This document shows, one piece after another, positions 32,021 to 40,870 of a DNA stretch of 64,000 nucleotides. This DNA is from Dyadobacter chenhuakuii (GTDB lineage Bacteria > Bacteroidota > Bacteroidia > Cytophagales > Spirosomataceae). How positions within the stretch are numbered: the first letter of the stretch is position 1; each line of letters opens with the position of its first letter. Below the pieces are notes generated by a model. The model had not been told where the DNA came from. It saw only the letters and a list, made by a program, of their open reading frames with translations, and ran no database searches. The DNA lies in the NCBI RefSeq assembly GCF_023821985.2, contig NZ_CP098805.1, positions 2,294,001 to 2,358,000 of the forward strand. Reading direction: 5' to 3'. A program made the translations under genes and the position numbers.

Positions 32021-33649
32021 TTACGGAACTGCTCGAAACCAGCGGTAACCATAAGCCTCTAAGGTGATCGTATGCCTTCCCTTTTTGTCTGTTACACTTT
32101 CAATGTTGCTCATCAGGTCCGCGATTCGTGTGGCCCCTGCCATTTCCTCAGGAACGACCAATTCCAACGATTTTTCCTGGAAATTATGCCATATGAGCAG
32201 GATCTTGTTTTTCCAGGTGTAACGCATGCCCAGGATTTGATTTTGACCCGTATCCATAATTTCCCAGTTGCCGTAACCAATTTCCGGACATTCTTTCCGC
32301 ATCCTTATCAGGGAAGTCATCCAGTTCAGCAGGGAACTGGGTTCGCGCCGCTGATTCTCGACATTCACGTGATCATAAGCATAGTAACCTTCCTCAACCA
32401 CCGGATGCACCAATGTCTCCGCTTGTGAAAAACCACCTTGTTTTTCGCCCGTCCATTGCATTGGCGTCCTGACGGCGTCGCGTTCTTCCAGTTCGAGGTT
32501 GTCACCCATGCCAATTTCATCACCATAGCGGATAACCGGCGTCCCCGGCAATGAGAACATGAGGCTGTAAGCCAGTTCTGTTTGCTGCCTGCTGCCGAGC
32601 ATAGGCGAAAGCCTGCGCCGGATGCCCCGGTCATAAAGTTGCATATGTTTTTCAGGACCAAACCTTTCGAAAACAGTCTGCCGCTCTTCCTCGGTCAGCC
32701 TGCCCAGGTCCAGCTCGTCGTGGTTGCGGAGGAAATGCGCCCACTGGCTGGTGCCGGGAATGTCCCTTGTCGCTTCCAGCGCCTTGATCAGCGGACGCGT
32801 GTCGGCAGTGGCCAGGGCGTAGAATGTATATTGGTTTACAAAAAAGTTAAACATTAAATGAATGCCGTCACCGTCTTCCCCAAAGTACTTTTTGCTTTCA
32901 TTTGGTAACACATTCGCCTCGCCCAAAAGCACCGCGTCGCCTTTACGCCATTGCAGAAACTTGCGCATTTCTTTCAGGTATTCAAAATGCAATGCGGGTT
33001 CACCACCCTTCTTGGAAGTGCTCGATTCGAGTATAAATGGCACGGCATCCACACGGAATCCTGCGATCCCGAGTTCGAGCCAGTAGCCCATAATCTTGTT
33101 TATTTCTTCCCTTACCTCGGGATTGTCCGTGTTCAGGTCGGGCTGGAATTCGTAGAAACGGTGAAAATAATACTCTTTTGACTCCTTGTCCTTTGTCCAG
33201 GTGGCCTTTTGTACACCCGGAAAAACCATGCCTTTGTTCCAGTCTGCCGGCCTCTTCTCCGACCATACATACCAGTCCCTTTTTGGACTATCCTTTGAAG
33301 ACCGTGCTTCCTTGAACCATCGGTGCTCGTCGGAAGTGTGGTTTACAACAAGATCGATAATGACCTTTATGCCCAGTTTACGGGCCTTATGAATGAAGCT
33401 AACAAAGTCGCCGCTGGAACCGTGGCGCGGATCAACGCCGTAGAAGTCGCTGATATCGTAACCATTGTCACGGTTGGGAGTGGGTTGAAAAGGTGCCAGC
33501 CAGATCGTGTCTAACCCTAATGCATGCAGATAATCGAGCCGGTTGCAAAGTCCTTCAAAATCGCCCGTTCCGTCACCATTTGCATCCATGAATGTTTCGA
33601 GGTCGAGGCTGTAAATCACCGCGTTTTTATACCAAAGGTCTTCGAGCAT
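32021..33649 (-). CDS. GH13 alpha-amylase-family enzyme, trehalose synthase-like
   Basis: A 542-residue GH13 enzyme beginning WYKNAVIYSLDLETFMDANGDGTGDFEGL, the trehalose-synthase type of N terminus. Catalytic residues are visible: nucleophile D201 (GFRVDAVPF), acid/base E244 (LLGEANVLP) and D311 (FLRNHDELDL). The early calcium/substrate motif VVNHTSDEHRWF is also present. No signal peptide is seen, so it is cytoplasmic. Interconversion of maltose and trehalose is the best guess, but alpha-glucosidase-type hydrolysis is possible. ATG at 33649 follows the terminator of the preceding gene; the frame open further upstream is not used. Confidence 0.85.
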   Translation of the reverse strand: MLEDLWYKNAVIYSLDLETFMDANGDGTGDFEGLCNRLDYLHALGLDTIWLAPFQPTPNRDNGYDISDFYGVDPRHGSSGDFVSFIHKARKLGIKVIIDLVVNHTSDEHRWFKEARSSKDSPKRDWYVWSEKRPADWNKGMVFPGVQKATWTKDKESKEYYFHRFYEFQPDLNTDNPEVREEINKIMGYWLELGIAGFRVDAVPFILESSTSKKGGEPALHFEYLKEMRKFLQWRKGDAVLLGEANVLPNESKKYFGEDGDGIHLMFNFFVNQYTFYALATADTRPLIKALEATRDIPGTSQWAHFLRNHDELDLGRLTEEERQTVFERFGPEKHMQLYDRGIRRRLSPMLGSRQQTELAYSLMFSLPGTPVIRYGDEIGMGDNLELEERDAVRTPMQWTGEKQGGFSQAETLVHPVVEEGYYAYDHVNVENQRREPSSLLNWMTSLIRMRKECPEIGYGNWEIMDTGQNQILGMRYTWKNKILLIWHNFQEKSLELVVPEEMAGATRIADLMSNIESVTDKKGRHTITLEAYGYRWFRAVP

Positions 33650-33681
33650 AGGTTTGAGGTTTGTTGATTTTACAAAAACCG

Positions 33682-33720
33682 TAAAAAAGCAATGCCATGA
33701 AACCTGCGTCTCATGGCATT
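33682..33720 (-). terminator. Terminator of the DUF2723 gene
   Basis: A perfect 10-bp stem (AATGCCATGA, 33691-33700, and complement 33711-33720) with a 10-nt loop is followed on the minus strand by GC and a six-T run. It lies 21 nt after the DUF2723 stop and before the GH13 start, so it separates the two genes. Confidence 0.85.
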
Positions 33721-33740
33721 GCACGTATGGCACCAACGTG

Positions 33741-36716
33741 CTAATTGCCTCCGCTATACATATTAAACGCTAGTAAATGTTTCCTGAAAATAGCCTCATA
33801 CTTGTCTGCTTCGGCATCCTTTTTCGCGCGTTTGCATTCCTGAACAATGGTTTGCAGCACATAAAGATCCACATTCACATCTCGGTTCCTGGTGCCGCCG
33901 TTCTCCCTGGCCCAGGTAAGATTTTCGTCCGATCGGAGTGCCATAACGCGGGCGGAATCCAACGCTTTTTTGTCCTCACCGACATCAAACAGCATGCCCA
34001 CAAAACCAACCGAAAACTGGTCAAACGGAATGGTGTCGTCGGGCATTACAGTCATGGCCGTGTTCACCACCTCCTTCGCTTTTACTAAGTCATTTTCGGC
34101 GATCAGCTGGCCTGCAAGGCGTAGGAACGAGATCCTGGCCGTAGCAACGGGCGAGCCGCGATAGGTGTCATCATGATACACTTTGGGGTTATTCAGCGAA
34201 CGCCACTGCATTTTTTTCAGCATGTTATCATACATAATTTCAGAGTTGACATACCCATCCGAAGCGCCCTGTACGCGGACTGGTAGTAGTCTGTAAGTGT
34301 AACCTTCGAGCTGCAAATATTCCTGTAAACCCAGATTGTGCGTGGTGCCCATTGTGGATGAAAAATAGACGGGCCGCTTCCAGTTGTTGGTCGCGATAAT
34401 GTCCAGCATCACGAGGTCGCTTTTGTAAAGATCATTGGTTCCAATGTTCCAGCTCATAGAGTCGGTGAGCATAGGCAGCAAATCATTTTTGACAATGTTC
34501 ATGGACCGGACCTTTTGCGCATCCACGGGTAAGAAAAGTGTGGAAGAAGGTAAAATTGAGGTCATATCGCCGCTCGTCAGCGGAACCTGGATCGCCTTAT
34601 TTTCCTGATTAATCAAATCAAGATATTCTTTCAGGTTAATGCCGTTCCGGACGGCCGGGATTTCGTAAAAGGGCACGAATTCATTCTTCCCGGTTGCATA
34701 ATCATCAAGATCCAGCGAGAGTGGCAAGGCTTCCGAAAGGTTGGTTTTGCGTCTCAGCTGCTCAACGTACCAGTCTATACCCAGGAATGTCTGCACACAT
34801 ACACGCACGTCCGTGCGAACGCCCTCCACTTCCTGCAAATACCACAATGGAAATGTGTCGTTATCGCCTCCTGTGAAAAGGATCGCATAAGGCGCACACG
34901 AATTCAGCAAATTTCTGGCAAAGTCCACAGAATGATATCGGTCGCTCCGGTCGTGATTGTCCCATCCTCTCGCCAGCATAATCACCGGCACCGACAGGCT
35001 CGCAGACACTGCCAGCGCAGTTCTAAGCTTAGGTGTTTTAATTAATTTTTGTAAAAGACCTGCAACAGCCATTACGCCGAACCCGATCCAGATGCAGAAA
35101 ATGTAAAACGAGCCTACGTAAATGTAATCGCGCTCCCGCGGTTCTGCGGGCGGCAAATTGAGATAAACAACAAGCCCTACTCCCGTAAGAACGAATAGCA
35201 AGCCGAGCACCAGCAACTCGTTCCGGCGTTTCCCGTACATCCAGACGAGGCCTGCAATGCCCAGCAAAAACGGCAGCACGTAAAAGTTGTTATGGCCCCT
35301 GTTTGTGGCAATGGAAGAAGGAAATTTGCTCGCAGGTTGCCAGGGCATCACCGTCCCCGCTCCTTCCTTATCGCTTTCACGCCCGGCAAAGTTCCAGAGA
35401 AAGTAACGCCAGTACATATGCCCCATCTGGTGTGAGAACAGGTAACGCAAGTTGTGCGTCATGGTCGGCTGCTGCCCTTCCGCCAGGCCTGTCATCTGCT
35501 GGTAAAGCTGCGGGTGGCCCGGCTGCGCGCTGTACATACGTGGAAAAAGAATGTTACTGCCTGGCGCATATTTGTAAACCGGCCGGTAATCAATGATGAC
35601 ATATTTGCCATCTTTCTTGCGGTAAACCGGCGCTCCCCGCTCCTGGCTGACGGGCTTTGAAGTGAAGGACGGCCCCCATAAGAGTGGTCTGCTTTCATAT
35701 TGTTCCCTTTTTAAATAAGAAACAAAACGCAGCACGTCGCTTGGATTGTTCTCATTAATAGGCGGATTAAATTCCGAACGCACCAGCACCATCAGATAAG
35801 ACGAATAGCCAATGAGCACAAAAACCAATGACAACAAAGCAGTGTTCAGCAGCACCTTCCCTCTCTTGTGCGCGTAGCGCACCGACCAGCTTAATGTTCC
35901 CAGAAATAGCACGACGAAAAAGACGATTCCGGAGTTGAACGGAAGGCCCAGCGTATTGACAAAAAAGATCTCAAACTTCCCCGCCAGATCCGGCAGGCCA
36001 GGAATAATGCCGGAGTTAATGATCGCTAATACAACCAATCCACCGCCAAATGCCAGAATCCGGCCTATAACGGTCGGTTTGCGATATGTTTTGAAATAAT
36101 AAACCAAAGCCAGGGCCGGAATCGTGACCAGATTGAGCAAATGCACACCGATGGAAATACCAATGAGATACGCAATCAGGATTAGCCAGCGGTTTGCCGT
36201 GGATGCGTCTTGCGTTTCCTCCCACTTGAACACGGCCCAGATCACAATGGCCGTAAAAAAAGATGACATCCCATAAACCTCAGCCTCAGCTGCTGAAAAC
36301 CAGAATGAGTCCGACCAGGCGTATGCAAGGGCGCCGGTAAGGCCGGAAAAAATGACGAGTACTGCCTCGGATTGGCTGAGCTGTTCTGCCGTTTTACCAA
36401 TAAATTTGCGAACCAGTAATGTAATGGTCCAGAACAAAAAGAGAATGGTAAAGGCACTGCTGAGCACCGAAACCATATTAACCCAGTACGCTACACGCGT
36501 CACATCGCCAAGCGCCAGCAAGGAGAAAAGCCGGCCGATGAGCAGAAAAAAAGGTGCTCCCGGCGGATGGGGCACCTGTAATTTAAAAGCTGCTGCAATG
36601 AATTCACCGCAATCCCAAAAACTTGCCGTACGCTCCATAGTGAGCACGTAAGTCAGGAATGCAGTTGAGAAGACTGCCCAGCCCGTAATTTTGTTCCATT
36701 TTTTGAAAAGTGTCAT
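33741..36716 (-). CDS. DUF2723 membrane protein, candidate protein O-glycosyltransferase (GT117)
   Basis: A 991-residue protein. The N-terminal half holds about ten to twelve membrane helices and starts with the family signature ERTASFWDCGEFIAAAFKLQVPHPPGAP, whose acidic residues fit a GT-C catalytic loop. The C-terminal half is soluble and periplasmic, with TPR-like helices near the end. DUF2723 proteins are hallmark genes of Bacteroidota and related to mannosyltransferases; a role in the general O-glycosylation system is supported for the family in other species and inferred here. ATG at 36716 is chosen. It is followed by a strong terminator and appears monocistronic. Confidence 0.85.
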   Translation of the reverse strand: MTLFKKWNKITGWAVFSTAFLTYVLTMERTASFWDCGEFIAAAFKLQVPHPPGAPFFLLIGRLFSLLALGDVTRVAYWVNMVSVLSSAFTILFLFWTITLLVRKFIGKTAEQLSQSEAVLVIFSGLTGALAYAWSDSFWFSAAEAEVYGMSSFFTAIVIWAVFKWEETQDASTANRWLILIAYLIGISIGVHLLNLVTIPALALVYYFKTYRKPTVIGRILAFGGGLVVLAIINSGIIPGLPDLAGKFEIFFVNTLGLPFNSGIVFFVVLFLGTLSWSVRYAHKRGKVLLNTALLSLVFVLIGYSSYLMVLVRSEFNPPINENNPSDVLRFVSYLKREQYESRPLLWGPSFTSKPVSQERGAPVYRKKDGKYVIIDYRPVYKYAPGSNILFPRMYSAQPGHPQLYQQMTGLAEGQQPTMTHNLRYLFSHQMGHMYWRYFLWNFAGRESDKEGAGTVMPWQPASKFPSSIATNRGHNNFYVLPFLLGIAGLVWMYGKRRNELLVLGLLFVLTGVGLVVYLNLPPAEPRERDYIYVGSFYIFCIWIGFGVMAVAGLLQKLIKTPKLRTALAVSASLSVPVIMLARGWDNHDRSDRYHSVDFARNLLNSCAPYAILFTGGDNDTFPLWYLQEVEGVRTDVRVCVQTFLGIDWYVEQLRRKTNLSEALPLSLDLDDYATGKNEFVPFYEIPAVRNGINLKEYLDLINQENKAIQVPLTSGDMTSILPSSTLFLPVDAQKVRSMNIVKNDLLPMLTDSMSWNIGTNDLYKSDLVMLDIIATNNWKRPVYFSSTMGTTHNLGLQEYLQLEGYTYRLLPVRVQGASDGYVNSEIMYDNMLKKMQWRSLNNPKVYHDDTYRGSPVATARISFLRLAGQLIAENDLVKAKEVVNTAMTVMPDDTIPFDQFSVGFVGMLFDVGEDKKALDSARVMALRSDENLTWARENGGTRNRDVNVDLYVLQTIVQECKRAKKDAEADKYEAIFRKHLLAFNMYSGGN

Positions 36717-36852
36717 GTTAAGTTCCGTTTTTTCTGTGCCCAAAGCTATGGAAAGCGCTTTGAAGCGATATCCGGCTAACTCTTAAAAAAAGTTAAGCGA
36801 ACGTCTCAGAATCAACTATTTAACTTAATTTAACATGACGACTGGTCAGTGA

Positions 36853-36987
36853 CTATCTGCCTAAAATCTGATAAAGTGCATAAATAGCGGAAAGCCAAAG
36901 CAGCGATCCGGCGGTGATAGTAAAAACAAGGGCCCCGATGAAAGGCAGAGCGCGGGAGTTCATTTCGAATTGTATAAGTCTGGCCAT
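36853..36987 (-). CDS. Small single-span membrane protein of 44 residues
   Basis: A short frame starts at ATG 36987 after a purine-rich GAGAGAAGAAGAAG leader, a good Shine-Dalgarno-like context, and stops at 36853. It encodes a 44-residue protein with one hydrophobic segment (ALPFIGALVFTITAGSLLWL) and a short polar N terminus (MARLIQFEMNSR). It is not recognised. The strong ribosome site and clean membrane helix favour a real gene. Confidence 0.5.
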   Translation of the reverse strand: MARLIQFEMNSRALPFIGALVFTITAGSLLWLSAIYALYQILGR

Positions 36988-37144
36988 CTTCTTCTTCTCT
37001 CTACAATAATTTTCTGATAGGGTTACTCAAATGACCTGATGGCCATCTTTCTGTAAATATAATTATTGTTGAATTAGTGCAATTCACACGGTCAAAAACT
37101 ACTTGTGCGAATATATTGACACATTGTAGCCAATATTCGACAAA

Positions 37145-37801
37145 CTAGGAATGATGAAAGCCGGAGTTGTGCTTTTTGTAGATTTCCACTTTTTTGAATA
37201 GTTCGAGAACATTGGTCACTTCGAGCTTTTCGAAGATCCTGGCCTTGTAGGTGCTTACCGTGCTCTCTTTGATGTTCAGTTCGATGGCAATGTCTTTTGT
37301 CCACTTTCCGGTGAGGAGCATATCCATGATTTCGAGTTCACGGTTAGAAAGGATCTCCAAGGGACTTTCGCGGCTTTCTCTATCGACTAATGTGTTGTTA
37401 ACCAACTGCTGCTGAACAACATTGCTTATGTATGTGCCGCCATTCAACACCGAAGATACAGCGCGTTCCAGCTCTTCATTGCTTGTGTCTTTGGGCAGGA
37501 ATCCGTTTGCGCCTGCCTTCACATAGTGCAGCGCGTACAATTCTTCCTCCTGGGAGGAGAAAACCAGGATTTTAACATTTTCCTGCACAGCCCTGATCCT
37601 CGGGATCATATTGAAAGCCTCGCCGCCGGGAATCCGGATATCCAGTATCACCAGGTCAAAATGCCTGGTTTGCAGCACTCTAAGTGTTTCACTAAAACTG
37701 GCTGCTTCTATAATAACCACAGCTGGTATAACGTCCTCAATCAGCAACTTCACGCCCATCCGCACTATTGAATGATCCTCTACTAACAAAATCGTTTTCA
37801 T
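37145..37801 (-). CDS. NarL/LuxR-type response regulator
   Basis: A 218-residue regulator. The receiver domain has the acidic pocket (VEDH) and phospho-acceptor D54 in LVILDIRIP, with the conserved Lys in FLPKD. The C-terminal LuxR helix-turn-helix (LSNRELEIMDMLLTGKWTKDIAIEL, STVSTYKARIFEKL) spans about 149-200. ATG at 37801 is preferred over GTG at 37807. It lies 78 nt downstream of a histidine kinase on the same strand, probably its partner. Targets are unknown. Confidence 0.92.
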   Translation of the reverse strand: MKTILLVEDHSIVRMGVKLLIEDVIPAVVIIEAASFSETLRVLQTRHFDLVILDIRIPGGEAFNMIPRIRAVQENVKILVFSSQEEELYALHYVKAGANGFLPKDTSNEELERAVSSVLNGGTYISNVVQQQLVNNTLVDRESRESPLEILSNRELEIMDMLLTGKWTKDIAIELNIKESTVSTYKARIFEKLEVTNVLELFKKVEIYKKHNSGFHHS

Positions 37802-37879
37802 CAACACTGTTATTTCTTATTTCCTCTAAAAGTAGTTTAATATCAAGGAATAATACGTAGAAGTCAGGCTACGAAAGCG

Positions 37880-39190
37880 TCATTTCTGGAAAATGATGTG
37901 GATCGAGGCGCCTTGTGTTTTCTCGGATTCGGCCAGCAGGCGCGCGTTAATCAATGCGCTTACTTCCTTTACAATCACGAGCCCCATTCCAAAGCTATCG
38001 GGATCCAGTCCGGCGCCGGGCACTTTCTCATCGCTATTGATCCACCGGATGATGGCGGGCTCCATTCCGGGCCCGGTGTCCTTCACGATGAGGTGAAGCG
38101 AATCACGATAATCTATATGTGTTACTTCAATGGTGCCTCTGCTGGTCACTTTGTTTGCATTGTCGATCAGGTTATGAAGCACGATGCTAAGCAATTGCAA
38201 ATTGCTTTTCAGGATCACGCCTTGCGAAACCGTATTGATAAATTCATTGCCGCTGCTTTCCGCTTCGGCCATAAAAATGGCAAACTTCTGGTCAACCAGT
38301 TCGTGCACGTCCAGATAATTGAAAGTCACACGCGTATTCCTGTAACGAAACTGCGTGTATTCCAGCAGGTTTTTCATAAAATGATAAAGCCGGTAACTCG
38401 ACTGGCTTATAGCGCGGATCGTAGGCAAGTCGGGGTTGCTTTTTGCCAGGCGACCGGTGGTTGCCATCAGGAAGCGGAGCGGGCTTTTAATATCATGCGA
38501 AATACTGGCCAGCAACAATTTCTGGTGGCTAAACTCGGATTCAAGCTTGCGCTGCGATTCTTCCAAATAAGATAAACTCGATGTAAGCTCCGTTGTCCGG
38601 GCATCCAGCGCGGAGATGGTCGAGTAAAAGGAGTTGAAAAAGTAATAGTTGATCAGAAAAAGAAAGAAGAAGTTATGCAGTAACAGGATCGCAACTGTCA
38701 TTTTACTGACGCCCATCGGCCCCCACGGAATGGCAGCCCCAAGCTGATGTTCCAGATACATATAAATGAAAAAGGGTAAAATAGCGACCAGCGAATAAAA
38801 GAGCCCCCATTTATTACCCAGGCCATAGAACGCGTAAATGCTGATGATCACCACATATTGGAGCGTGACCACATGGAAACCCTCTTTATAAAAAAACAGA
38901 TTGGACCAAATAATGACCAGGAAGATCAAAATAGCCATGTGAATGGCCTTTTTCCATTTCAGCCCCAAACGCAGAACGACATAATAGAGGATCACAACGA
39001 CCATCAACAGCCCGATCCGTTTGGTTTGGACAGCGTGATTTTCAAGAATGTAAAATACAAGCAGTATAGTGGTCGTGATCAATCTCAAATGGAGCGATAA
39101 CGATAACACTTTGATGCGTGCAATATTAAGAGCATTTGTTTCCCCAGCCAGCTGTTTTTGAACGGGCCAATCAATAAAAGATAAATTCAT
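37880..39190 (-). CDS. Membrane sensor histidine kinase
   Basis: A 436-residue kinase. Residues about 30-185 carry five or six membrane helices with no large periplasmic sensor, suggesting it senses within or at the membrane. A coiled coil (195-222) leads to HisKA with phospho-acceptor H232 (ASISHDIKSPLRF). The HATPase domain has an N box (LHNLIDNANKVTS), G1 (VKDTGPGM) and G2 (GMGLVIVKEV). It forms an operon with the downstream LuxR-type regulator. The C terminus ends soon after the ATP domain, with no receiver, so it is a simple kinase. Confidence 0.92.
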   Translation of the reverse strand: MNLSFIDWPVQKQLAGETNALNIARIKVLSLSLHLRLITTTILLVFYILENHAVQTKRIGLLMVVVILYYVVLRLGLKWKKAIHMAILIFLVIIWSNLFFYKEGFHVVTLQYVVIISIYAFYGLGNKWGLFYSLVAILPFFIYMYLEHQLGAAIPWGPMGVSKMTVAILLLHNFFFLFLINYYFFNSFYSTISALDARTTELTSSLSYLEESQRKLESEFSHQKLLLASISHDIKSPLRFLMATTGRLAKSNPDLPTIRAISQSSYRLYHFMKNLLEYTQFRYRNTRVTFNYLDVHELVDQKFAIFMAEAESSGNEFINTVSQGVILKSNLQLLSIVLHNLIDNANKVTSRGTIEVTHIDYRDSLHLIVKDTGPGMEPAIIRWINSDEKVPGAGLDPDSFGMGLVIVKEVSALINARLLAESEKTQGASIHIIFQK

Positions 39191-39400
39191 GTAACATTCA
39201 GTACTCTCCCGAAATAATATACTTTGAACAATCGGACGAAGGAAATCTTACGGCTCCGAAACAATAATAATGGGTTGCAACGAATTTTGAAAGAGGGAGG
39301 ATACCTGAAATAAAAACCAAATCTATATAAATAAATGTCACCGGCAATGTAGAGAAATCGCTACAAGAGAATTCACAGCTATCTACAACCAATATTGCTT
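39191..39400. other. Intergenic region upstream of the sensor kinase
   Basis: AT-rich sequence with no convincing gene. A minus-strand frame (39198-39464) exists but has a Cys-rich, unpatterned translation and no ribosome site. This part presumably holds the promoter of the kinase operon. Confidence 0.4.
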
Positions 39401-39408
39401 TGACATTG

Positions 39409-39545
39409 TAAATTTGTTTATTCTTTCTTTTGAAATGGCTTGTGTTATTGGCAGAAAGAATCACCCAAGAATGAACGTAATGAAATACGTTATAAACGTT
39501 GAGTATATCTTACACCTTCCGGTCCTGCCGTGAAGGTGTTTTGTT
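39409..39545 (+). ncRNA. Candidate small RNA or leader with 20-residue peptide and terminator
   Basis: TAAATTTG at 39409-39416 fits a -7 box. About 100 nt later an 8-bp stem (ACACCTTC at 39512-39519 and GAAGGTGT at 39532-39539) is followed by TTTTGTTT, a plus-strand terminator. Between them, ATG at 39471 opens a 20-codon frame (MNVMKYVINVEYILHLPVLP) whose stop falls inside the terminator stem, and AACGTA/TACGTT can pair. A short discrete transcript is likely; whether the peptide is made is unknown. No longer gene follows on the plus strand. Confidence 0.35.
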
Positions 39546-39664
39546 TATTATGATACGGCGTTGAGAACCGGGAGAAGTTAAGCAGAGGAACGAGAGCAGG
39601 TAATGTGCTTACTTTTTTGATTGTAACAGAGGAACGACTTAAATTCAAGTAATCGTCGGAAGTG

Positions 39665-39874
39665 CTAGTTTCCCCCGGCTCTTTCCTGTGCCTGTCTTTT
39701 GGATTTTTTCACTTCCCCTGGCGTAAACTCACCATTGATCCATCTTACAAAATTCTTTGATTGAACCTGGTAGACCTGTGCAGACAAAGGTTTCAAATCT
39801 GAATTTTCAATTTCCTTGAGATAATCGGCAAGTAACCGGTTAATCTCTTCCAAATACTGACTCTGCGTTCTCAT
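39665..39874 (-). CDS. Small helical hypothetical protein
   Basis: A 69-residue protein starting at ATG 39874 (an upstream TTG is less likely). The N-terminal half is helical and charged (YLEEINRLLADYLKEIENSDLKPLS), followed by VQSKNFVRWINGEFTPGEVKK and a basic tail. There is no signal or membrane helix. It is not recognised; the Trp-containing centre and basic end would allow nucleic-acid binding, but this is speculation. Confidence 0.55.
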   Translation of the reverse strand: MRTQSQYLEEINRLLADYLKEIENSDLKPLSAQVYQVQSKNFVRWINGEFTPGEVKKSKRQAQERAGGN

Positions 39875-39880
39875 GTGCAA

Positions 39881-40080
39881 TGTTAATTAATAATGATAAT
39901 GTGTTTAAATTAAGTCTGAAACAGGCAGACTCTTCCTTTATTCGAATACAATTATAATTATTCATTTTTTCGCAATTTTATTTTTGGGGTGATCCCTTGT
40001 TTTTTCAGGGTGTAGCGTGATTTTGGCGGGGAAACCCTCTTTACAGCTTACTCAACCGGCCCCGTAATGCCAGTCCCTAT
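39881..40080. other. AT-rich intergenic region, no gene seen
   Basis: Between a small hypothetical gene and the DUF4097-like operon end. It contains TTTTTTCGC and ATTTTTGGGG tracts but no frame or hairpin that could be assigned, except the terminator-like stem described separately at 40089-40119. Confidence 0.4.
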
Positions 40081-40088
40081 TTATGCGA

Positions 40089-40119
40089 TAAGGGCTATAC
40101 GCAATGCGTACAGCCCTTA
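40089..40119 (-). terminator. Hairpin downstream of the DUF4097 operon
   Basis: A 14-bp stem with one G-U pair (TAAGGGCTATACGC, 40089-40102, against 40106-40119) and a 3-nt loop lies about 30 nt after the stop at 40148. There is only a weak T tract, so it may be a terminator or a 3'-end stabilising structure. Confidence 0.6.
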
Positions 40120-40147
40120 CTGTTCATGGCTAACAAATATTGAAAAA

Positions 40148-40849
40148 CTATTCTTTACTCCGCAGATACACATCGTTACTGATCGATTCCAGCTTCACCT
40201 CCGGCCCTCCGCCATTCAGTGTGCCTTCCAGCAAATAACCCACGATCGGGTTTTTCTCTTTTTTGTTTTTAAAATCAATGTCAAAATCGGAATAGACTTC
40301 TCCGGTTATGGTTTTCAAGGCAACACTTATCCCCTTGGATTTTGGCCAGCTCATATCCACAAATCCGCTGATCGTTTTCGCATGAACGGTTGTAGTAGCG
40401 CCCTGAATGTCGATATTCCCGTCGATCGTTTCCAGTTTGAGCTTGGCATTACGCGGCAGAAACACCTGGTAATTTATTTCTTTGCACAAATAGTATCGCT
40501 GCTTTCCATCCTTATCATTCCATGAGCTCCGATTGTTTCCGGGACAATCTTCCGCTTTGCCCTGTCGGAGCAGTTTATCATCAAATCCAACCTCTACAAT
40601 CACTTCATCGGACGTTGCGCGGTCGGTTACGAGCAGTGCGTCGTTTAACTGATTGTTATTGATGACCGCCCGGATTTTCACGTAAACTTCCTGTTTGTCC
40701 CAATAGCGGACCTGAATGCTGTCGGCAAACTTCAAGTTCAGGTTCGCGGTTTGCCCTTCCTTGTAAGGCAACTTTTTTTCAATGATTTTCTGGGCAGATA
40801 AAGGTCCTGCGAGCAATGCTAAAACGATTATTAAAAGTCTGTTTTTCAT
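40148..40849 (-). CDS. DUF4097-like secreted beta-repeat protein (second copy)
   Basis: A 233-residue exported protein with a signal peptide ending in GPLSAQ (residue 20). The mature chain is a beta-solenoid-like sequence with the repeating pattern of a charged residue and hydrophobic strand (LKLETIDGNIDIQG, VHAKTISGFVDMSW, VALKTITGEVYSDFDI), closing with GGGPEVKLESISNDVYLR. It is a paralogue of the next gene upstream (40871-41656) and the last gene of a sigma/anti-sigma operon. In related operons these proteins are envelope components; function unknown. Confidence 0.8.
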   Translation of the reverse strand: MKNRLLIIVLALLAGPLSAQKIIEKKLPYKEGQTANLNLKFADSIQVRYWDKQEVYVKIRAVINNNQLNDALLVTDRATSDEVIVEVGFDDKLLRQGKAEDCPGNNRSSWNDKDGKQRYYLCKEINYQVFLPRNAKLKLETIDGNIDIQGATTTVHAKTISGFVDMSWPKSKGISVALKTITGEVYSDFDIDFKNKKEKNPIVGYLLEGTLNGGGPEVKLESISNDVYLRSKE

Positions 40850-40870
40850 AACATTATATGGCCAAGGTGG

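Noticed and set aside
37898-38575. Plus-strand frame of 225 codons
   Set aside because: Antisense to the HisKA and ATPase domains of the sensor kinase.
39198-39464. Minus-strand frame of 88 codons upstream of the sensor kinase
   Set aside because: Cys/Ser/Phe-rich, no domain, no ribosome site, and it covers the likely kinase promoter.
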